A stretch of DNA of 64,000 bases from Mycobacterium sp. IS-3022 (GCF_001500065.1 NZ_LQIN01000001.1:558001-622000), one strand, 5' to 3'. Positions 9,149 to 19,804 are shown, counted from the stretch's first letter. A program made the numbers and translations. The notes: generated by a model not told the origin, from the letters alone.

Positions 9149-9720
9149 TGGCGGGGCGCGTGCCCGCCGTCGTGAGCGACTTCCGGTTCGTCCCCGGTCG
9201 ACAGCAGGGACCAGCCCGTTGCGAAGCGCCGTTGCACCTCGGCCGGCTCGATGCCCGGCACTCCGAACCGTTCGCCGGGAACGAATTCGACGAGGAGTAG
9301 TCGGGCGTCGGGTGCGGCCACCGCGGTGACCTCGCGGACGTAGGCGTCGCGATCGTCGGCGCTCATTCCGTGCAGGCAGCCGCTGTCGACGATGAGGTCG
9401 AAGTCAGAGCCGACGCCTTCGGCGGACAACCAGGTCGCGTCGGCTTGTGTGAACGTCACGTCGACCTTCGCCGCGGCGGCCTTGGCTCTCGCCGTGTTCA
9501 CTGCCTTGGCGACGTAGTCGACGCCGGTGACGCGCCAGCCGTGCCGGGCCAGGTAGATCGAAGTGTCGCCGGTGCCGCAGCCGAGATCGAGCGCGGTGCC
9601 CGCGGGCAGCGCGTCGACGCCTTCGACGAGCTTTCGCAGGCTCTCGGGCAGGGGGTGGCCATCCCACGGCGTGAACCCCAGCCGGTAGAAGACCTTGAAC
9701 AGCAGCTGCCGTGACGACAT
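9124..9720 (-). CDS. Class I SAM-dependent methyltransferase
   Basis: The 198-residue product has the SAM-binding loop ALDLGCGTGDTSIYLARHG near residue 42, then VTGVDYVAKAV (acidic residue after strand 2), FTQADATWL and FDLIVDSGCLHGM (motif post II). The fold is complete. Neither the acceptor nor the pathway can be read. The region before the GCG loop (FKVFYRLGFTPWDGHPLPESL) is family specific. It is 4 bp downstream of the PNPOx-like gene in the same direction, so the two probably share a transcript. Confidence 0.83.
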   Translation of the reverse strand: MSSRQLLFKVFYRLGFTPWDGHPLPESLRKLVEGVDALPAGTALDLGCGTGDTSIYLARHGWRVTGVDYVAKAVNTARAKAAAAKVDVTFTQADATWLSAEGVGSDFDLIVDSGCLHGMSADDRDAYVREVTAVAAPDARLLLVEFVPGERFGVPGIEPAEVQRRFATGWSLLSTGDEPEVAHDGGHAPRHYLFARGS

Positions 9721-9724
9721 CGGC

Positions 9725-10150
9725 TCAGAAGGAACCGAGATCTGATGACAGCCAATGCTGCGGCTTCATGAAGATCACCACGCTGTCGCCGTGCTCGCGG
9801 CGCGCGTACTCGAGGTAGTCGTCGACTTTCTCGGGCGGCAGATAACGTCTGGCGACCTCGACGAGGTGCTCGTCGGTGCCCGGCTCGATCCGACTGACGG
9901 GGCCGTCGACCGCGACGTAGCGCACCGTCGGTTCGATCCGCTCGACCATCAGCGTGAATTCGCCTTGGGTCTCGATGAGCCGGTGCTTGCGCGAGCCGTC
10001 GCCGGTGAGGACCCACGGCTCACCGCCGGGGTTGTATTGGTACCAGACGGGCACGGTCAGCGGACCGCGCTTGTCGCCAGCACTCACCGACAGCGCGGCG
10101 ACATGAGGTTCGGCCAGGAATTGTTCGCGTTCGTCCTTCGACAGGGCCAT
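9725..10150 (-). CDS. Pyridoxamine 5'-phosphate oxidase-like (split beta-barrel) flavin/F420 protein
   Basis: The 141-residue protein has the split-barrel pattern FLAEPHVAALSVSAGDKRGPLTVPVWYQYN then SRKHRLIETQGEFTLMVE and VRYVAVDGPVSRI. This is the layout of small actinobacterial PNPOx-like proteins, many of which bind F420, FMN or haem. The substrate cannot be assigned. The C-terminus (HGDSVVIFMKPQHWLSSDLGSF) is conserved in TIGR-type F420 homologues, but this is from memory and not decisive. The gene is followed by the methyltransferase on the same strand. Confidence 0.78.
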   Translation of the reverse strand: MALSKDEREQFLAEPHVAALSVSAGDKRGPLTVPVWYQYNPGGEPWVLTGDGSRKHRLIETQGEFTLMVERIEPTVRYVAVDGPVSRIEPGTDEHLVEVARRYLPPEKVDDYLEYARREHGDSVVIFMKPQHWLSSDLGSF

Positions 10151-10197
10151 GGCGTCAGGCTAGCCGTGGCCTCTGACATGATCCGGCGGAGCGAGCG

Positions 10198-10407
10198 TCA
10201 GCAACCGACCCGGGAGAAGAACGCGAGCGTGACGATGCCGATTGCGATCGCGACGGGCGTCTGACCCATCGCCGCGGTGCTCACGATGCCGGCGACGGCG
10301 GCGATGGCGATGAGCGCCAGCAAAAGCGCGTAGAACCAGCGGACCCCGATGGCGCCGCTGTGACGCGCGGGGTGAGACTCCATCCGGGTGATCCGATCAC
10401 GGGCCAC
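10198..10407 (-). CDS. Small membrane protein of unknown function
   Basis: The 69-residue product begins at a GTG (10407) preceded by a strong GAGGAGG ribosome-binding site. A basic, hydrophilic N-terminus (about 20 residues) is followed by two hydrophobic helices (WFYALLLALIAIAAVAGIVS and VAIAIGIVTLAFFS) separated by TAAMGQTP. No family is recognised. A CRP-like site and an inverted repeat lie just upstream. The strong ribosome-binding site is the main evidence that this is a real gene. Confidence 0.6.
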   Translation of the reverse strand: MARDRITRMESHPARHSGAIGVRWFYALLLALIAIAAVAGIVSTAAMGQTPVAIAIGIVTLAFFSRVGC

Positions 10408-10421
10408 GGCCGCCTCCTCAT

Positions 10422-10460
10422 TGTGGCTCAGGTCACACACAGCTTGGTCTGTGAGCCACA
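10422..10460. promoter_or_regulatory. CRP-like site inside a 9-bp inverted repeat
   Basis: TGTGGCTCAGGTCACA at 10422-10437 differs by one base from the TGTGA-N6-TCACA core of the mycobacterial CRP regulator. It overlaps a longer inverted repeat with arms TGTGGCTCA (10422-10430) and TGAGCCACA (10452-10460). The site lies 15 bp upstream of the GTG of the small membrane protein and so could repress or activate that gene. Binding is inferred. Confidence 0.4.
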
Positions 10461-10475
10461 CCATACAACAGAAAC

Positions 10476-10505
10476 CGCCGGTCAGCGAACCGGCGCGGGC
10501 TTTTT
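10476..10505 (+). terminator. Hairpin followed by T-run (terminator-like)
   Basis: CGCCGGT and ACCGGCG form a 7-bp perfect stem around CAGCGA, followed by CGGGC and five T residues at 10501-10505. It resembles an intrinsic terminator read rightward, yet no rightward gene ends just before it, so it may instead protect the LLM gene from upstream transcription or act in the leader of the small membrane gene. The remainder of 10508-10740 shows no convincing gene. Confidence 0.35.
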
Positions 10506-10740
10506 CGCCTGTGCAGCCCCGCCGCAGCGGGCTGAGGCGGGGCCCTGGGTGGCGCTGTCGGTGCATGCCCCGACAACTCCCCGCTGCATGGTGATCATGT
10601 GAAGCGCAGCTAAGTGCTTTGCGCGGCAGGCGGCGCGGCGCGAGCACGCCAGGCGCCGGAAACGATGGCGGGCCGACACCACTCGGACGCGCCTCGCGCC
10701 CTACTGACCCGGCGTCGCCGGTGGCTTACAGTCGGGAGCC

Positions 10741-11733
10741 ATGCGCTTCGGACTGTTCATCCCGCAGGGCTGGCGACTCGATCTGATCGGCATCCCACCC
10801 GAGGGGCAGTGGAAGGTGATGCACGACCTCGCCGCCTACGCCGACGGCAGCGACGCCTGGGATTCGCTGTGGGTCTACGACCACTTCCACACCGTGCCGG
10901 TCCCCACCTCCGAGGCCACCCACGAGGCGTGGACGCTGATGGCGGCGTACGCGGCGACGACGTCACGGATCAAACTCGGCCAGATGTGTACGGCGATGAG
11001 CTACCGCAACCCGGTCTACCTGGCCAAGGTCGCCGCCAACGTAGACGTCATCTCGGGTGGTCGGGTCCAGATGGGCATCGGCGCCGGCTGGTACGAACAC
11101 GAATGGCGCGCTTACGGTTACGGGTTCCCGTCCGCCGGCGTGCGGCTGGCCCGCCTCGACGAGGGAGTGCGGATCATGCGCGACGCCTGGCGTGCCGGAA
11201 AGGTCAGCTTCGACGGAAAGCACTACCAGGTCGCCGGGGCGATAGTCGAGCCGAAGCCGTTGCAGGAAGGCGGGATTCCGATGTGGATCGCCGGCGGCGG
11301 CGAGAAGGTGACGCTGCGCATCGCCGCCAGGCACGCCCAGTACACCAACTTCACCTCCGAACCCGGAGGGTTCGCGCACAAGTCGCAGGTGCTGGCCGAC
11401 CACTGCCGCGAGGTCGGCACCGACTACAACGCGATCGTGCGCTCGGCCAACTTCAACGCGGTGATCGGCGAGTCGGAGGCCGACGTCAAAGACCGGGTGG
11501 GGAGGGTGCGCGCGCGGCAGGTCGCCAAGGCCGACGAATCAGCGGTGGACGCGATGTTGAGTACCGTCTCTGCACCCGAATCCGCAAGCGGCACACCGGA
11601 ACAGGTCGTCGAGAAGCTGGAGAAGATGCGGCAACTGGGCTGCGAGTACGCCATCCTCTACTTCCCGGAAGCCGCGTACGACCGGTCCGGAATCGAACTC
11701 TTCGAACGACAGGTGATCCCCGCGCTGAGCTAG
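10741..11733 (+). CDS. LLM-class F420-dependent oxidoreductase
   Basis: The 330-residue product has the luciferase-like TIM-barrel pattern: MRFGLFIPQGW at the first strand, WDSLWVYDHF, TSRIKLGQMCTAMSYRNPVYLAK, SGGRVQMGIGAGWYEHEW and PMWIAGGGEKVTLRIAARHA. Such proteins transfer hydride between reduced F420 (or FMN) and an organic substrate. The initiating ATG at 10741 has GGGAG four bases upstream. Its stop codon shares a CTAG tetramer with the stop of the convergent proline-rich gene. Substrate unknown. Confidence 0.88.
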   Translation: MRFGLFIPQGWRLDLIGIPPEGQWKVMHDLAAYADGSDAWDSLWVYDHFHTVPVPTSEATHEAWTLMAAYAATTSRIKLGQMCTAMSYRNPVYLAKVAANVDVISGGRVQMGIGAGWYEHEWRAYGYGFPSAGVRLARLDEGVRIMRDAWRAGKVSFDGKHYQVAGAIVEPKPLQEGGIPMWIAGGGEKVTLRIAARHAQYTNFTSEPGGFAHKSQVLADHCREVGTDYNAIVRSANFNAVIGESEADVKDRVGRVRARQVAKADESAVDAMLSTVSAPESASGTPEQVVEKLEKMRQLGCEYAILYFPEAAYDRSGIELFERQVIPALS

Positions 11734-12335
11734 GGCCTCGGCGGAACCGGACCCGGGGTCGGGCCCGGTGCGGCGGGAGCGTCGTAGTAACCGGGCGGCG
11801 GTGGGCCGTCCAAGGAGTGATACCCGGGCGGCAGCGGGGGACCGCCTCCTGCCGGTGGCGCCACCGGTGGGCCGTTGGACTCCGGGGCCGTTATCGAGGT
11901 GTATCCGGGCGGCAGCTGCGGCGCCGGCCCGGCCCCGGGCGGAGGCGGGGCCCCCGCGGGCGTCTGCCCGGGCGGCATCCCGGTGAACCCGAACGGGTCC
12001 TGAGCCTGATGCCAGGCGTCCCTGAGGAAGCCCAGCGGACCAGGCCTCGAGCCCTGACCGTACTGGGGGTTCGGGATCTCCGGCACCGGCGGAGCGCCGA
12101 CGGGTGGCGGCGCGGGTGGTGGATCGGCCGCGGCCGCGGGGGCGGCATAGGGCTGCCCCGGCGCCGGCGGTGCGTCGGCAACGGCGGGCGCGGGCGTCGG
12201 GAGCGGCGGGACCCCGGGATCCGCGCCGGCGGGACCGGCCGCGGCGAGTGCTGCGAGACCCGCAGCGACGCCGGCAAGCGCGGTCCGGGCCGCCTTGACG
12301 GATGAGAGGGCATCAGCGCGCCCGCGTCTGGTCAT
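11730..12335 (-). CDS. Secreted proline/alanine/glycine-rich protein
   Basis: The 201-residue product has an N-terminal positively charged stretch and a hydrophobic signal sequence ([21 protein letters not shown], likely cleaved at AGA-DPG). The mature part is very rich in Pro, Ala and Gly (PPAPGQPYAAPAA; GGGPPLPPGYHSLDG; PPPPGYYDAPAAP). Repeated PPGY motifs occur, as in mycobacterial cell-wall proteins. There is no recognisable domain. It is monocistronic and convergent with the LLM gene. A role in the envelope is likely but unproven. Confidence 0.72.
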   Translation of the reverse strand: MTRRGRADALSSVKAARTALAGVAAGLAALAAAGPAGADPGVPPLPTPAPAVADAPPAPGQPYAAPAAAADPPPAPPPVGAPPVPEIPNPQYGQGSRPGPLGFLRDAWHQAQDPFGFTGMPPGQTPAGAPPPPGAGPAPQLPPGYTSITAPESNGPPVAPPAGGGPPLPPGYHSLDGPPPPGYYDAPAAPGPTPGPVPPRP

Positions 12336-12531
12336 GGGTAACGAGGCTAGCGGCTCACCGCGGAAGGCGCGCAGGTACGAGCGATGACGTATCGCGGCCC
12401 GACACCTCATCGGTGCCCGCGACCACTAGGATTGTTTTCTTGCCATACCGCGATCGAACAGCCCTCGATTGAGACGATCCATGGCCCACACGCGGGTGGG
12501 CGTGCTCGGCCGTCTCGGAAGGAAGCTTGCG

Positions 12532-12876
12532 ATGAACAAGACCTCCCTGACCGCACTGGCGCGTGAGCAACTCGAAACCGCCCGCGCCGCGCGAAGCGGG
12601 CGTAGCGCACACACCGTCTACGGCGGCCACGAGCACTCGCTGCGTCAGACGCTGATCGCCTTGACCGGTGGCTCCAAGCTCGACGACCACGAGACGAACG
12701 GGGAGGCCACCCTTCATGTGCTGCACGGCCGGGTGCGGCTGACCCACGAGTCGGCGAACTGGGAGGGCTCGGCGGGCGACCACATCGTAGTGCCGAAGTC
12801 GCGGCACGGACTGCAGGCGATCGAGGACTCGGCCGTGCTACTGACCGTATCGAATCCCGTTGGGCCACATATCTAG
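12532..12876 (+). CDS. Cupin-fold protein
   Basis: This 114-residue protein starts at an ATG with GGAAGGA upstream. The region HSLRQTLIALTGGSKLDDHETNGEATLHVLHGRVRL resembles a cupin barrel: ETNGEATLHVLHGRV fits the first cupin motif, and SAGDHIVVPKSRHGLQAIEDSAVLLTVS the second (P-x-x-x-H). Cupins of this size often act as small-molecule sensors or dioxygenase-like proteins; the metal ligands here are partly changed. Only 5 bp separate its stop from that of the convergent ercc3. Confidence 0.75.
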   Translation: MNKTSLTALAREQLETARAARSGRSAHTVYGGHEHSLRQTLIALTGGSKLDDHETNGEATLHVLHGRVRLTHESANWEGSAGDHIVVPKSRHGLQAIEDSAVLLTVSNPVGPHI

Positions 12877-12881
12877 CGCCG

Positions 12882-14531
12882 CTAGATCGCCGGGCCGAGC
12901 AGGTCGTCGGCGTCCTTGATGACGTAGCCGTAGCCCTGCTCGGCAAGGAACCGCTGACGGTGAGCGGCGTACTCGGCGTCGAGGCTGTCGCGCGAGACCA
13001 CCGAGTAGAACATCGCGCCGCCGCCACTGGCCTTGGGCCGCAGCAGCCGGCCCAACCGCTGAGCCTCCTCCTGCCGGGAACCGAAGGTGCCCGAAACCTG
13101 CACCGCCACAGACGCTTCCGGCAGATCAATGGAGAAGTTGGCGACCTTGGACACCACCAGCGTCGGGATCTCGCCCCGGCGGAATGAATCGAACAGCGCT
13201 TCGCGCTCGGCGGTCTTCGTCGAGCCCTGGATGATGGGCGCGTCGAGTTCGGCTCCGAGTTCTTCGAGTTGGTCGAGGTAGGCGCCGATCACCAGCGTCG
13301 GCTCACCCTTGTGCTTGTCGAGGATCGATTTGACCACCGCGATCTTGGTGTGCACCGTCGAGCACAGCTTGTACCGCTCGTCGGGCTCGGCTGTCGCGTA
13401 GAGCATCCGCTCGTTGTCGGTCATCGTCACGCGCACCTCGACGCACTCCGCGGGCGCGATCCAGCCTTGGGCCTCGATGTCCTTCCAGGGTGCGTCGTAC
13501 CGCTTCGGCCCGATCAACGAGAACACGTCGCCTTCGCGGCCGTCCTCGCGGATCAGGGTCGCGGTCAAGCCGAGTCGGCGGCGCGACTGCAGGTCGGCGG
13601 TCATCCGGAACACCGGGGCGGGCAACAGGTGCACCTCGTCGTAGATGATCAGCCCCCAGTCCCGGCTGTCGAACAACTCCAAGTGGCGGTACTCGCCCTT
13701 GGTGCGACGCGTGATCACCTGATAGGTGGCGATCGTGACGGGGCGGATCTCCTTGCGCTCACCGGAGTACTCGCCGATCTCGTTCTCGGTCAACGACGTT
13801 CGGTTGATCAGCTCACGCTTCCACTGCCGGCCCGCGACGGTGTTGGTCACCAGTATCAGGGTCGTCGCCGAGGCCTTCGCCATCGCGGCCGCACCGACGA
13901 GCGTCTTGCCCGCACCGCACGGCAGTACGACGACCCCCGATCCGCCCTCCCAGAACGACTCGGTGGCCATCTGCTGGTAGTCGCGCAGATGCCAGCCGTC
14001 CTGCGCGAGGCTGATCGGGTGCTTCTCCCCGTCGACGTAGCCGGCCAGATCCTCTGCGGGCCAACCGATCTTGAGCAGCATCTGCTTGACGCGGCCGCGC
14101 TCGCTGTTGTGCACCATGACGGTGTCGTCGTCGATACGCGCACCGAGCATCGGCGCGATCTTCTTGTTGCGCAGCACCTCCTCCAGCACCGCGCGGTCCA
14201 AGCTGACCAGGGTCAGGCCGTGTACCGGGCTCTTCACCAGCTGCAGGCGCCCGTAACGGGCCATGGTGTCGACGATGTCGACCAGCAGCGGCTGCGGCAC
14301 CGCGTAGCGGGAGAACGTCACCAACGCGTCGACGACCTGCTCGGCGTCGTGTCCCGCCGCGCGGGCGTTCCACAGCGCCAGCGGCGTGATGCGGTAGGTG
14401 TGGACGTGCTCGGGCGCGCGTTCCAGTTCGGCGAACGGGGCGATCGCGGCACGCGCCGCGCCGGCCTGCTCATGGTCGACTTCGAGCAGCACCGTCTTGT
14501 CGGACTGCACGATCAGTGGGCCGTCGGTCAT
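12882..14531 (-). CDS. ercc3: XPB/Ercc3-type DNA repair helicase
   Basis: The 549-residue SF2 helicase has Walker A VVLPCGAGKTLVGAAAMAKA, the DEVH box IIYDEVHLLP, LGLTATLIRED and the motif VI region QRLGRLLRPKASGGG. The N-terminus DGPLIVQSDKTVLLEVDH is the XPB damage-recognition-like start. It unwinds DNA using ATP, probably in repair or transcription-coupled processes. The start is the ATG at 14531 (MTDGPLIVQ); an upstream ATG at 14564 would include the hairpin side. Order with Rv0862c matches M. tuberculosis Rv0861c, and the length is close to its 542 residues. Confidence 0.94.
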   Translation of the reverse strand: MTDGPLIVQSDKTVLLEVDHEQAGAARAAIAPFAELERAPEHVHTYRITPLALWNARAAGHDAEQVVDALVTFSRYAVPQPLLVDIVDTMARYGRLQLVKSPVHGLTLVSLDRAVLEEVLRNKKIAPMLGARIDDDTVMVHNSERGRVKQMLLKIGWPAEDLAGYVDGEKHPISLAQDGWHLRDYQQMATESFWEGGSGVVVLPCGAGKTLVGAAAMAKASATTLILVTNTVAGRQWKRELINRTSLTENEIGEYSGERKEIRPVTIATYQVITRRTKGEYRHLELFDSRDWGLIIYDEVHLLPAPVFRMTADLQSRRRLGLTATLIREDGREGDVFSLIGPKRYDAPWKDIEAQGWIAPAECVEVRVTMTDNERMLYATAEPDERYKLCSTVHTKIAVVKSILDKHKGEPTLVIGAYLDQLEELGAELDAPIIQGSTKTAEREALFDSFRRGEIPTLVVSKVANFSIDLPEASVAVQVSGTFGSRQEEAQRLGRLLRPKASGGGAMFYSVVSRDSLDAEYAAHRQRFLAEQGYGYVIKDADDLLGPAI

Positions 14532-14568
14532 TCTGTCCATTATCCAGAGCGCGCGGACATTCATTTCC

Positions 14569-14631
14569 CGCGAGCGACCGCAGACTGCACGGCGGATGCG
14601 GCGTGTCGGCGGACAAACACGGTCGCTCGCG
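14569..14631. repeat. 63-bp palindromic element, copy 1
   Basis: Perfect 12-bp end arms (CGCGAGCGACCG and CGGTCGCTCGCG) surround a GC-rich centre that holds CGTGTCGGCGG. The element lies between ercc3 and its upstream neighbour, both leftward. Its reverse complement matches the element at 43853-43915 at 43 of 63 positions, with about 80% over the first 40. It could form a strong hairpin and be a terminator or a dispersed mobile palindrome. Confidence 0.65.
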
Positions 14632-14647
14632 CAGAAGGGGGGAGAGC

Positions 14648-16906
14648 TCAGTCGTCGTCGGCGGTGACCACCGAAGTGATCCGGTGGATCGCGAAGTCAC
14701 GCACCCGCCCCGACGCCGGGTCGTAGGCGGTCAACTGGCCTCCGCGCACGTTGATCGGCGCGACGACACGCTGCGTCGCCACCCCTGCGGGGTCGACGTA
14801 GCCGATCACGACGGAAGCCTGCATGTGCGCGGCCTCCTGCAACTGGGTGATCGCCACGGCGGGGTCCAGTCGCATCCCGCCGGTCGGGGCGGACGCCACC
14901 TTGCGCAGCACCGCGACGATCGCGGCCAGCGTCTGGCTGGTCGGGGTCGGCGGGAGTCGGTAGGTGCGCCGACGTCCGGGCGGGGCGGGCACCCGCGCGC
15001 CGCGCGCCCGGATGTCGACGATGGTGCCGGTCGAGTCCTCGGCTGCCGGGGCGAAGCCGGCCTGCCGCAGCGCGGCGAGCACCTCGGAGATCGGCGCCTG
15101 GGACACCGCGACGGTCGGCGCGAGCAGGCGCATCTCGAGGCCTTCGGCCGCCGGCGCGGACACCGCCTGCGCGAGCAGTGCTGCGTCCTCGCACCGCACG
15201 AACGATGCTGCCATCCCGACGCGAAGCTGGCCGTGCCTGCGCGCAACGTCGTCGATGAGATACGTCAGTCCTTGCGGCACAGGTGTTTTGGAGTGTCGAG
15301 CGAACAGGGCGTGCAGCTCACCGGCGGTTCGCCCGGTGTCGAGCGCCCGCCGGATCGACGCCTCGCTGATGCGGTACACCATCGCTGCGCCTGCGGACTC
15401 CACGCTCGCCACCGCGGCCAGTTCTTCGGCCAGGTCGCGTTGCAGCGGTCCCGGCACGATCACCGTCAGGTCGGCCTGGAGCAGGAAGTGGTCGATCGGC
15501 GCGGGCAGGATCCGCTCCATCTCCTTGACCACGTCATCGCCGGCGGCGTCGGCGAGCAGCGCCCGGGCCGGGGTGGCGATCGCGCCGCGGCCCACCAGGC
15601 CCAGCGCGTGTGCCTCCGTCAGCAGGTCGGCGACCGGCGCCGGTTGCAGCCGTGCCCCCCAGCGCGGCCTGCGCCAGATCATCGCGCGCGACGCCTCCGT
15701 CGCGTCGACGCCTGCGCCCGCCGGAAGGCTCGCGAGCATTTCGAGCAACAGCCTGCGGTCCAGCGGCGCGGCGGTCGAGAACAACGAATCCGACAGCGCG
15801 GCATAGGGTTTGTTGTCAGGTCCGCGGCTGCCGATCAGACTCGGCCGACCGGGCAGTTCCAGCCACGCCGTGGCCATCAGATGCCACTTGACCGCGGTCG
15901 GCGATTCGACGAACCGGTCGGCAGACACCGTCGGCGCCCAGGAGGGCCCGTCGCCGGCTTCTGGTTCGGGCTCGGGCATGCCCGCCGAAATCAAACCCGC
16001 GGCCGCGGTCACCGTGAGAATCAGCCCCAGCCTGCGCTCCTCGATGCCGGTCATCTTGGTCAGCCGCTTGACGTCGCGCACTCCGAGCCCGCCGCTGCGA
16101 AGCTCGGGAACCGGTGTGGCGCCGAGTGTTTCGAGAACAACCTCGACTTCACGCAGCAGATCCAGCGCAGCGCCCGCGGCCACCGCGTCGGCGTCGGCCG
16201 CCGTCGTCGTCACCACCACCGGGTCGGGTTCGGTCCACTGCACCGGGCCGGGCAGTTCACCGCGCAGCACCTGGCCGACCAGTCGCGGCAGAATCACCGT
16301 TTCCGCGTCCACCTGGCGCAGCAGCCCGGCCGCCAACAGGCGCTGCACCGGACGGTCGGGCGGTGTGCCGGGGGCGGCATCGCGGGTGCGGCCCACCGGC
16401 GAGCCCTCCAGCAACTTGCGCAGCAAATCGGACTGCGCCTCGTCGAGCGTTTCGAGCCGCGCCGCGATCTCCTCCGGCGTTGCCGCGGTGTCCTCGACCG
16501 TCGCCTGCCCCGGATACCACGGCAGCCCCGCGGCGGCTTCGGCCGCCACCCGCACCGTCGTGTCGCCCCATACCAGCGCACGGTCGCGCAGATCGTCGAC
16601 GGCCCCGGCGACGGCCGCCTCATCGGCACGGTCGCCGATCAACTCCAAAAGTTTGGTCAGCGGGACGGCGGTCGTGTCGGCGTGCAGCACCAGCAGCGCG
16701 TCGAGCACGGCGAGCGCCAGGAAGTCGAGGTCATCGGTGGCGGCCTTGACCGACTGACGGGCCTGGGCGCGGGCCGCCAGAGCAGCGATCGTCCCGGGTG
16801 GCGGTTGGGTCAGGTCGGGCCGCAACTCCAGCAGCCGGATGAGCCGCTCGTCGGGAAGATCAGCCAACCAGGCGCCCAGAGGCACGCCAGGAGCGTTCTC
16901 GGTCAT
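14648..16906 (-). CDS. Helicase-associated WYL/XPB-partner-type protein (Rv0862c family)
   Basis: The protein is 752 residues long, similar in size to Rv0862c of M. tuberculosis (756). It contains no Walker A or B motifs. Regions such as [23 protein letters not shown] and [20 protein letters not shown] are conserved with the XPB C-terminal-like helicase-associated domain (helicase_C_3), by family knowledge. The C-terminus ([34 protein letters not shown]) resembles a WYL-type fold. It ends just upstream of ercc3 and is probably in the same operon, so it may be a partner of the helicase. The start ATG at 16906 is preceded by no strong ribosome-binding site. Confidence 0.78.
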   Translation of the reverse strand: MTENAPGVPLGAWLADLPDERLIRLLELRPDLTQPPPGTIAALAARAQARQSVKAATDDLDFLALAVLDALLVLHADTTAVPLTKLLELIGDRADEAAVAGAVDDLRDRALVWGDTTVRVAAEAAAGLPWYPGQATVEDTAATPEEIAARLETLDEAQSDLLRKLLEGSPVGRTRDAAPGTPPDRPVQRLLAAGLLRQVDAETVILPRLVGQVLRGELPGPVQWTEPDPVVVTTTAADADAVAAGAALDLLREVEVVLETLGATPVPELRSGGLGVRDVKRLTKMTGIEERRLGLILTVTAAAGLISAGMPEPEPEAGDGPSWAPTVSADRFVESPTAVKWHLMATAWLELPGRPSLIGSRGPDNKPYAALSDSLFSTAAPLDRRLLLEMLASLPAGAGVDATEASRAMIWRRPRWGARLQPAPVADLLTEAHALGLVGRGAIATPARALLADAAGDDVVKEMERILPAPIDHFLLQADLTVIVPGPLQRDLAEELAAVASVESAGAAMVYRISEASIRRALDTGRTAGELHALFARHSKTPVPQGLTYLIDDVARRHGQLRVGMAASFVRCEDAALLAQAVSAPAAEGLEMRLLAPTVAVSQAPISEVLAALRQAGFAPAAEDSTGTIVDIRARGARVPAPPGRRRTYRLPPTPTSQTLAAIVAVLRKVASAPTGGMRLDPAVAITQLQEAAHMQASVVIGYVDPAGVATQRVVAPINVRGGQLTAYDPASGRVRDFAIHRITSVVTADDD

Positions 16907-16970
16907 TGCTGACCAGGGTAAAGCAGTACGGCCGTTCGCCACCGGCCGAGGCATTTGCCACAATGTGGGC

Positions 16971-17162
16971 GTGGCAGACAACAAGGGGAAGAAGCGATAC
17001 GTCGACCCGGGCTGGCCCTCGGTCGACGGTGAAGACGATCACGCGGTCAGTGAACTGGCCACCGACCGCACCGGCGCGCTGTCGCCCTTCGGCGAACTTA
17101 CCTTTCCGCTGCCATCGGACGACCTGCCGTACGTGCACCCGGTGACGGTCGTCAACAAGTAG
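16971..17162 (+). CDS. Small conserved hypothetical protein (Rv0863-like)
   Basis: This 63-residue acidic protein ([22 protein letters not shown]...) has no recognised domain. It begins at GTG 16971 and is immediately followed by moaC2 with no gap (the stop ends at 17162 and moaC2 starts at 17163). A CACAAT hexamer 6 bp before the GTG suggests a leaderless transcript. The position upstream of the molybdopterin genes is the same as Rv0863 in M. tuberculosis, so it probably heads the moa operon. Function unknown. Confidence 0.72.
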   Translation: MADNKGKKRYVDPGWPSVDGEDDHAVSELATDRTGALSPFGELTFPLPSDDLPYVHPVTVVNK

Positions 17163-17639
17163 GTGTCCGAGCGGGCCCGCCTCTCGCACGTCGACGAGTC
17201 CGGCGCAGCGCACATGGTCGACGTCACCGCCAAGGGCGTCACCAAGCGCACGGCCGTCGCGGCGGGCACATTGCACACCACCGCCGACGTCGTGGCGATG
17301 ATCGCCACGAGTGGGCTGCCCAAGGGCGACGCGCTGGCCACCGCACGGATCGCGGGCATCCAGGCCGCCAAGCGCACCAGCGACCTCATCCCGCTGTGCC
17401 ATCAGCTGGCGCTGACGGGCGTCGACGTCGACTTCGAGATCGGCACCGAGGCGGTGCAAATCACCGCGACCGTGCGCAGCACCGAGCGCACCGGCGTCGA
17501 GATGGAGGCGCTGACCACGGTCAGCGTGGCCGCGCTGACTCTCTACGACATGATCAAGGCCGTCGACCCCGCCGCCCGCATCGACGACGTCCGGGTGCTG
17601 CGCAAAGAGGGCGGCAAGACGGGAACGTGGGAACGCTGA
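17163..17639 (+). CDS. moaC2: Cyclic pyranopterin monophosphate synthase, MoaC
   Basis: The 158-residue product carries the MoaC signatures [31 protein letters not shown] and [23 protein letters not shown]. It catalyses the second step of molybdenum cofactor synthesis, forming cyclic pyranopterin monophosphate from the MoaA product. The catalytic Lys and Asp region is in [14 protein letters not shown]. The start is GTG 17163, directly after the previous stop. The stop overlaps the mog start by one base (TGATG). moaA2 and moaD2 lie only 1.3 kb away on the other side of rpfA. Confidence 0.95.
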   Translation: MSERARLSHVDESGAAHMVDVTAKGVTKRTAVAAGTLHTTADVVAMIATSGLPKGDALATARIAGIQAAKRTSDLIPLCHQLALTGVDVDFEIGTEAVQITATVRSTERTGVEMEALTTVSVAALTLYDMIKAVDPAARIDDVRVLRKEGGKTGTWER

Positions 17640-18111
17640 TGCGTTCGGGTCGCGTCGTCATCGCCTCCACACGCGCCGCTGCCGGGGTGTACGAGGACCG
17701 CTGCGGGCCCATCGTCGTGGATTGGCTCACCGGCCGTGACATCGCCACTGCGGCGCCCGTCGTCGTACCGGACGGTGACGCGGTCGCCGATGCGATCTCG
17801 GCCGCCGTCGGCGAAGGTGTCGACGTGGTGATCACCTCCGGCGGCACGGGCATCTCGCCGACCGACCGCACCGCCGAAGCCACCGCGGAGATCGTCGACT
17901 ATCAGATTCCCGGGTTGGCCGACGCGATCCGCCGCGCCGGCGAGGACAAGGTGCCGACGTCGGTGCTGTCACGCGGGGTATGCGGGGTCAAGGGTCGCAC
18001 GCTGATCGTGAACCTGCCCGGCTCGCCCGGCGGGGTCAAGGACGGCTTGGGTGTGCTGGCCGGGGTCCTCGAGCACGCGCTGGATCAACTCGGCGGAAAG
18101 GACCACTCGCG

Positions 18112-18115
<4 letters not shown>
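17639..18115 (+). CDS. mog: MogA/MoaB-type molybdenum cofactor biosynthesis protein
   Basis: The 158-residue protein has a MoCF-binding fold with [41 protein letters not shown] (the GGTG motif) and [17 protein letters not shown] (the NLPGSPGG motif). Such enzymes adenylate molybdopterin before molybdenum insertion. Its 5' end overlaps moaC2 by one base and its stop overlaps moaE2 (ATGA), so translation is coupled. Synteny gives the name mog (Rv0865). Confidence 0.92.
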
Positions 18116-19300
<1,185 letters not shown>

Positions 19301-19537
19301 AGCTCGGCGCGGTTGGGCACGGCGGGCCGGACGGTTTGAGGTCGACCGGCTTGGGACTGAACCGTAACGGCTCGCTGTGGTCGCGTCACCTTTTGCCGGT
19401 AACGGCGTTTCCGACGCCGGCAAATTCTAAAAATCCTCTAAATCCCCAGCAGTTTCCGGCGTTTACGCAGGTCCAAGACCAGCTCCACCGCGCCGTAGCC
19501 AGGCTGTGACCATTCCGTTATGTGACAGAAATCACGG

Positions 19538-19804
19538 CTAACCGCCCGCGAAAGGGGGAAGAACATCGACCGTCTGAGCGTCGCTCAGCGCCGCGCTGTC
19601 ATCGCGGACGGCGATGCCGTCGCACAGAAAAGAGCAGCGTTTCAACACTTTCGCGAGATTCTCGTCGCGCTCGCCCAATAGGACGACCAGTTCGGCGAGC
19701 GTCGTTCCCGGCCGAAGCCGAACCGTCTCCTCATCGTTACCGGCCGCCGCCCGAGCGGCCGCGAAGTAGCGAACCGTCACCGCGATGGTGGCCGTCGTCG
19801 TCAT
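19538..19804 (-). CDS. moaD2: Molybdopterin synthase sulfur-carrier subunit, MoaD
   Basis: The 88-residue ubiquitin-like protein begins MTTTATIAVTVRYFAAARAA and ends PPFAGG, with the essential C-terminal Gly-Gly that receives the thiocarboxylate sulfur. It includes LRPGTTLAELVVLLG and the strand CSFLCDGIAVRDD. The ATG at 19804 gives this length; a GTG at 19813 would add MGE. It lies 12 bp downstream of moaA2 in the same direction and serves MoaE2. Confidence 0.92.
   Translation of the reverse strand: MTTTATIAVTVRYFAAARAAAGNDEETVRLRPGTTLAELVVLLGERDENLAKVLKRCSFLCDGIAVRDDSAALSDAQTVDVLPPFAGG

Noticed and set aside
10614..12305. 563-codon + strand frame rich in Arg and Gly
   Set aside because: It overlaps the LLM oxidoreductase in another frame and the proline-rich gene in antisense; the composition is typical of out-of-frame GC-rich DNA.
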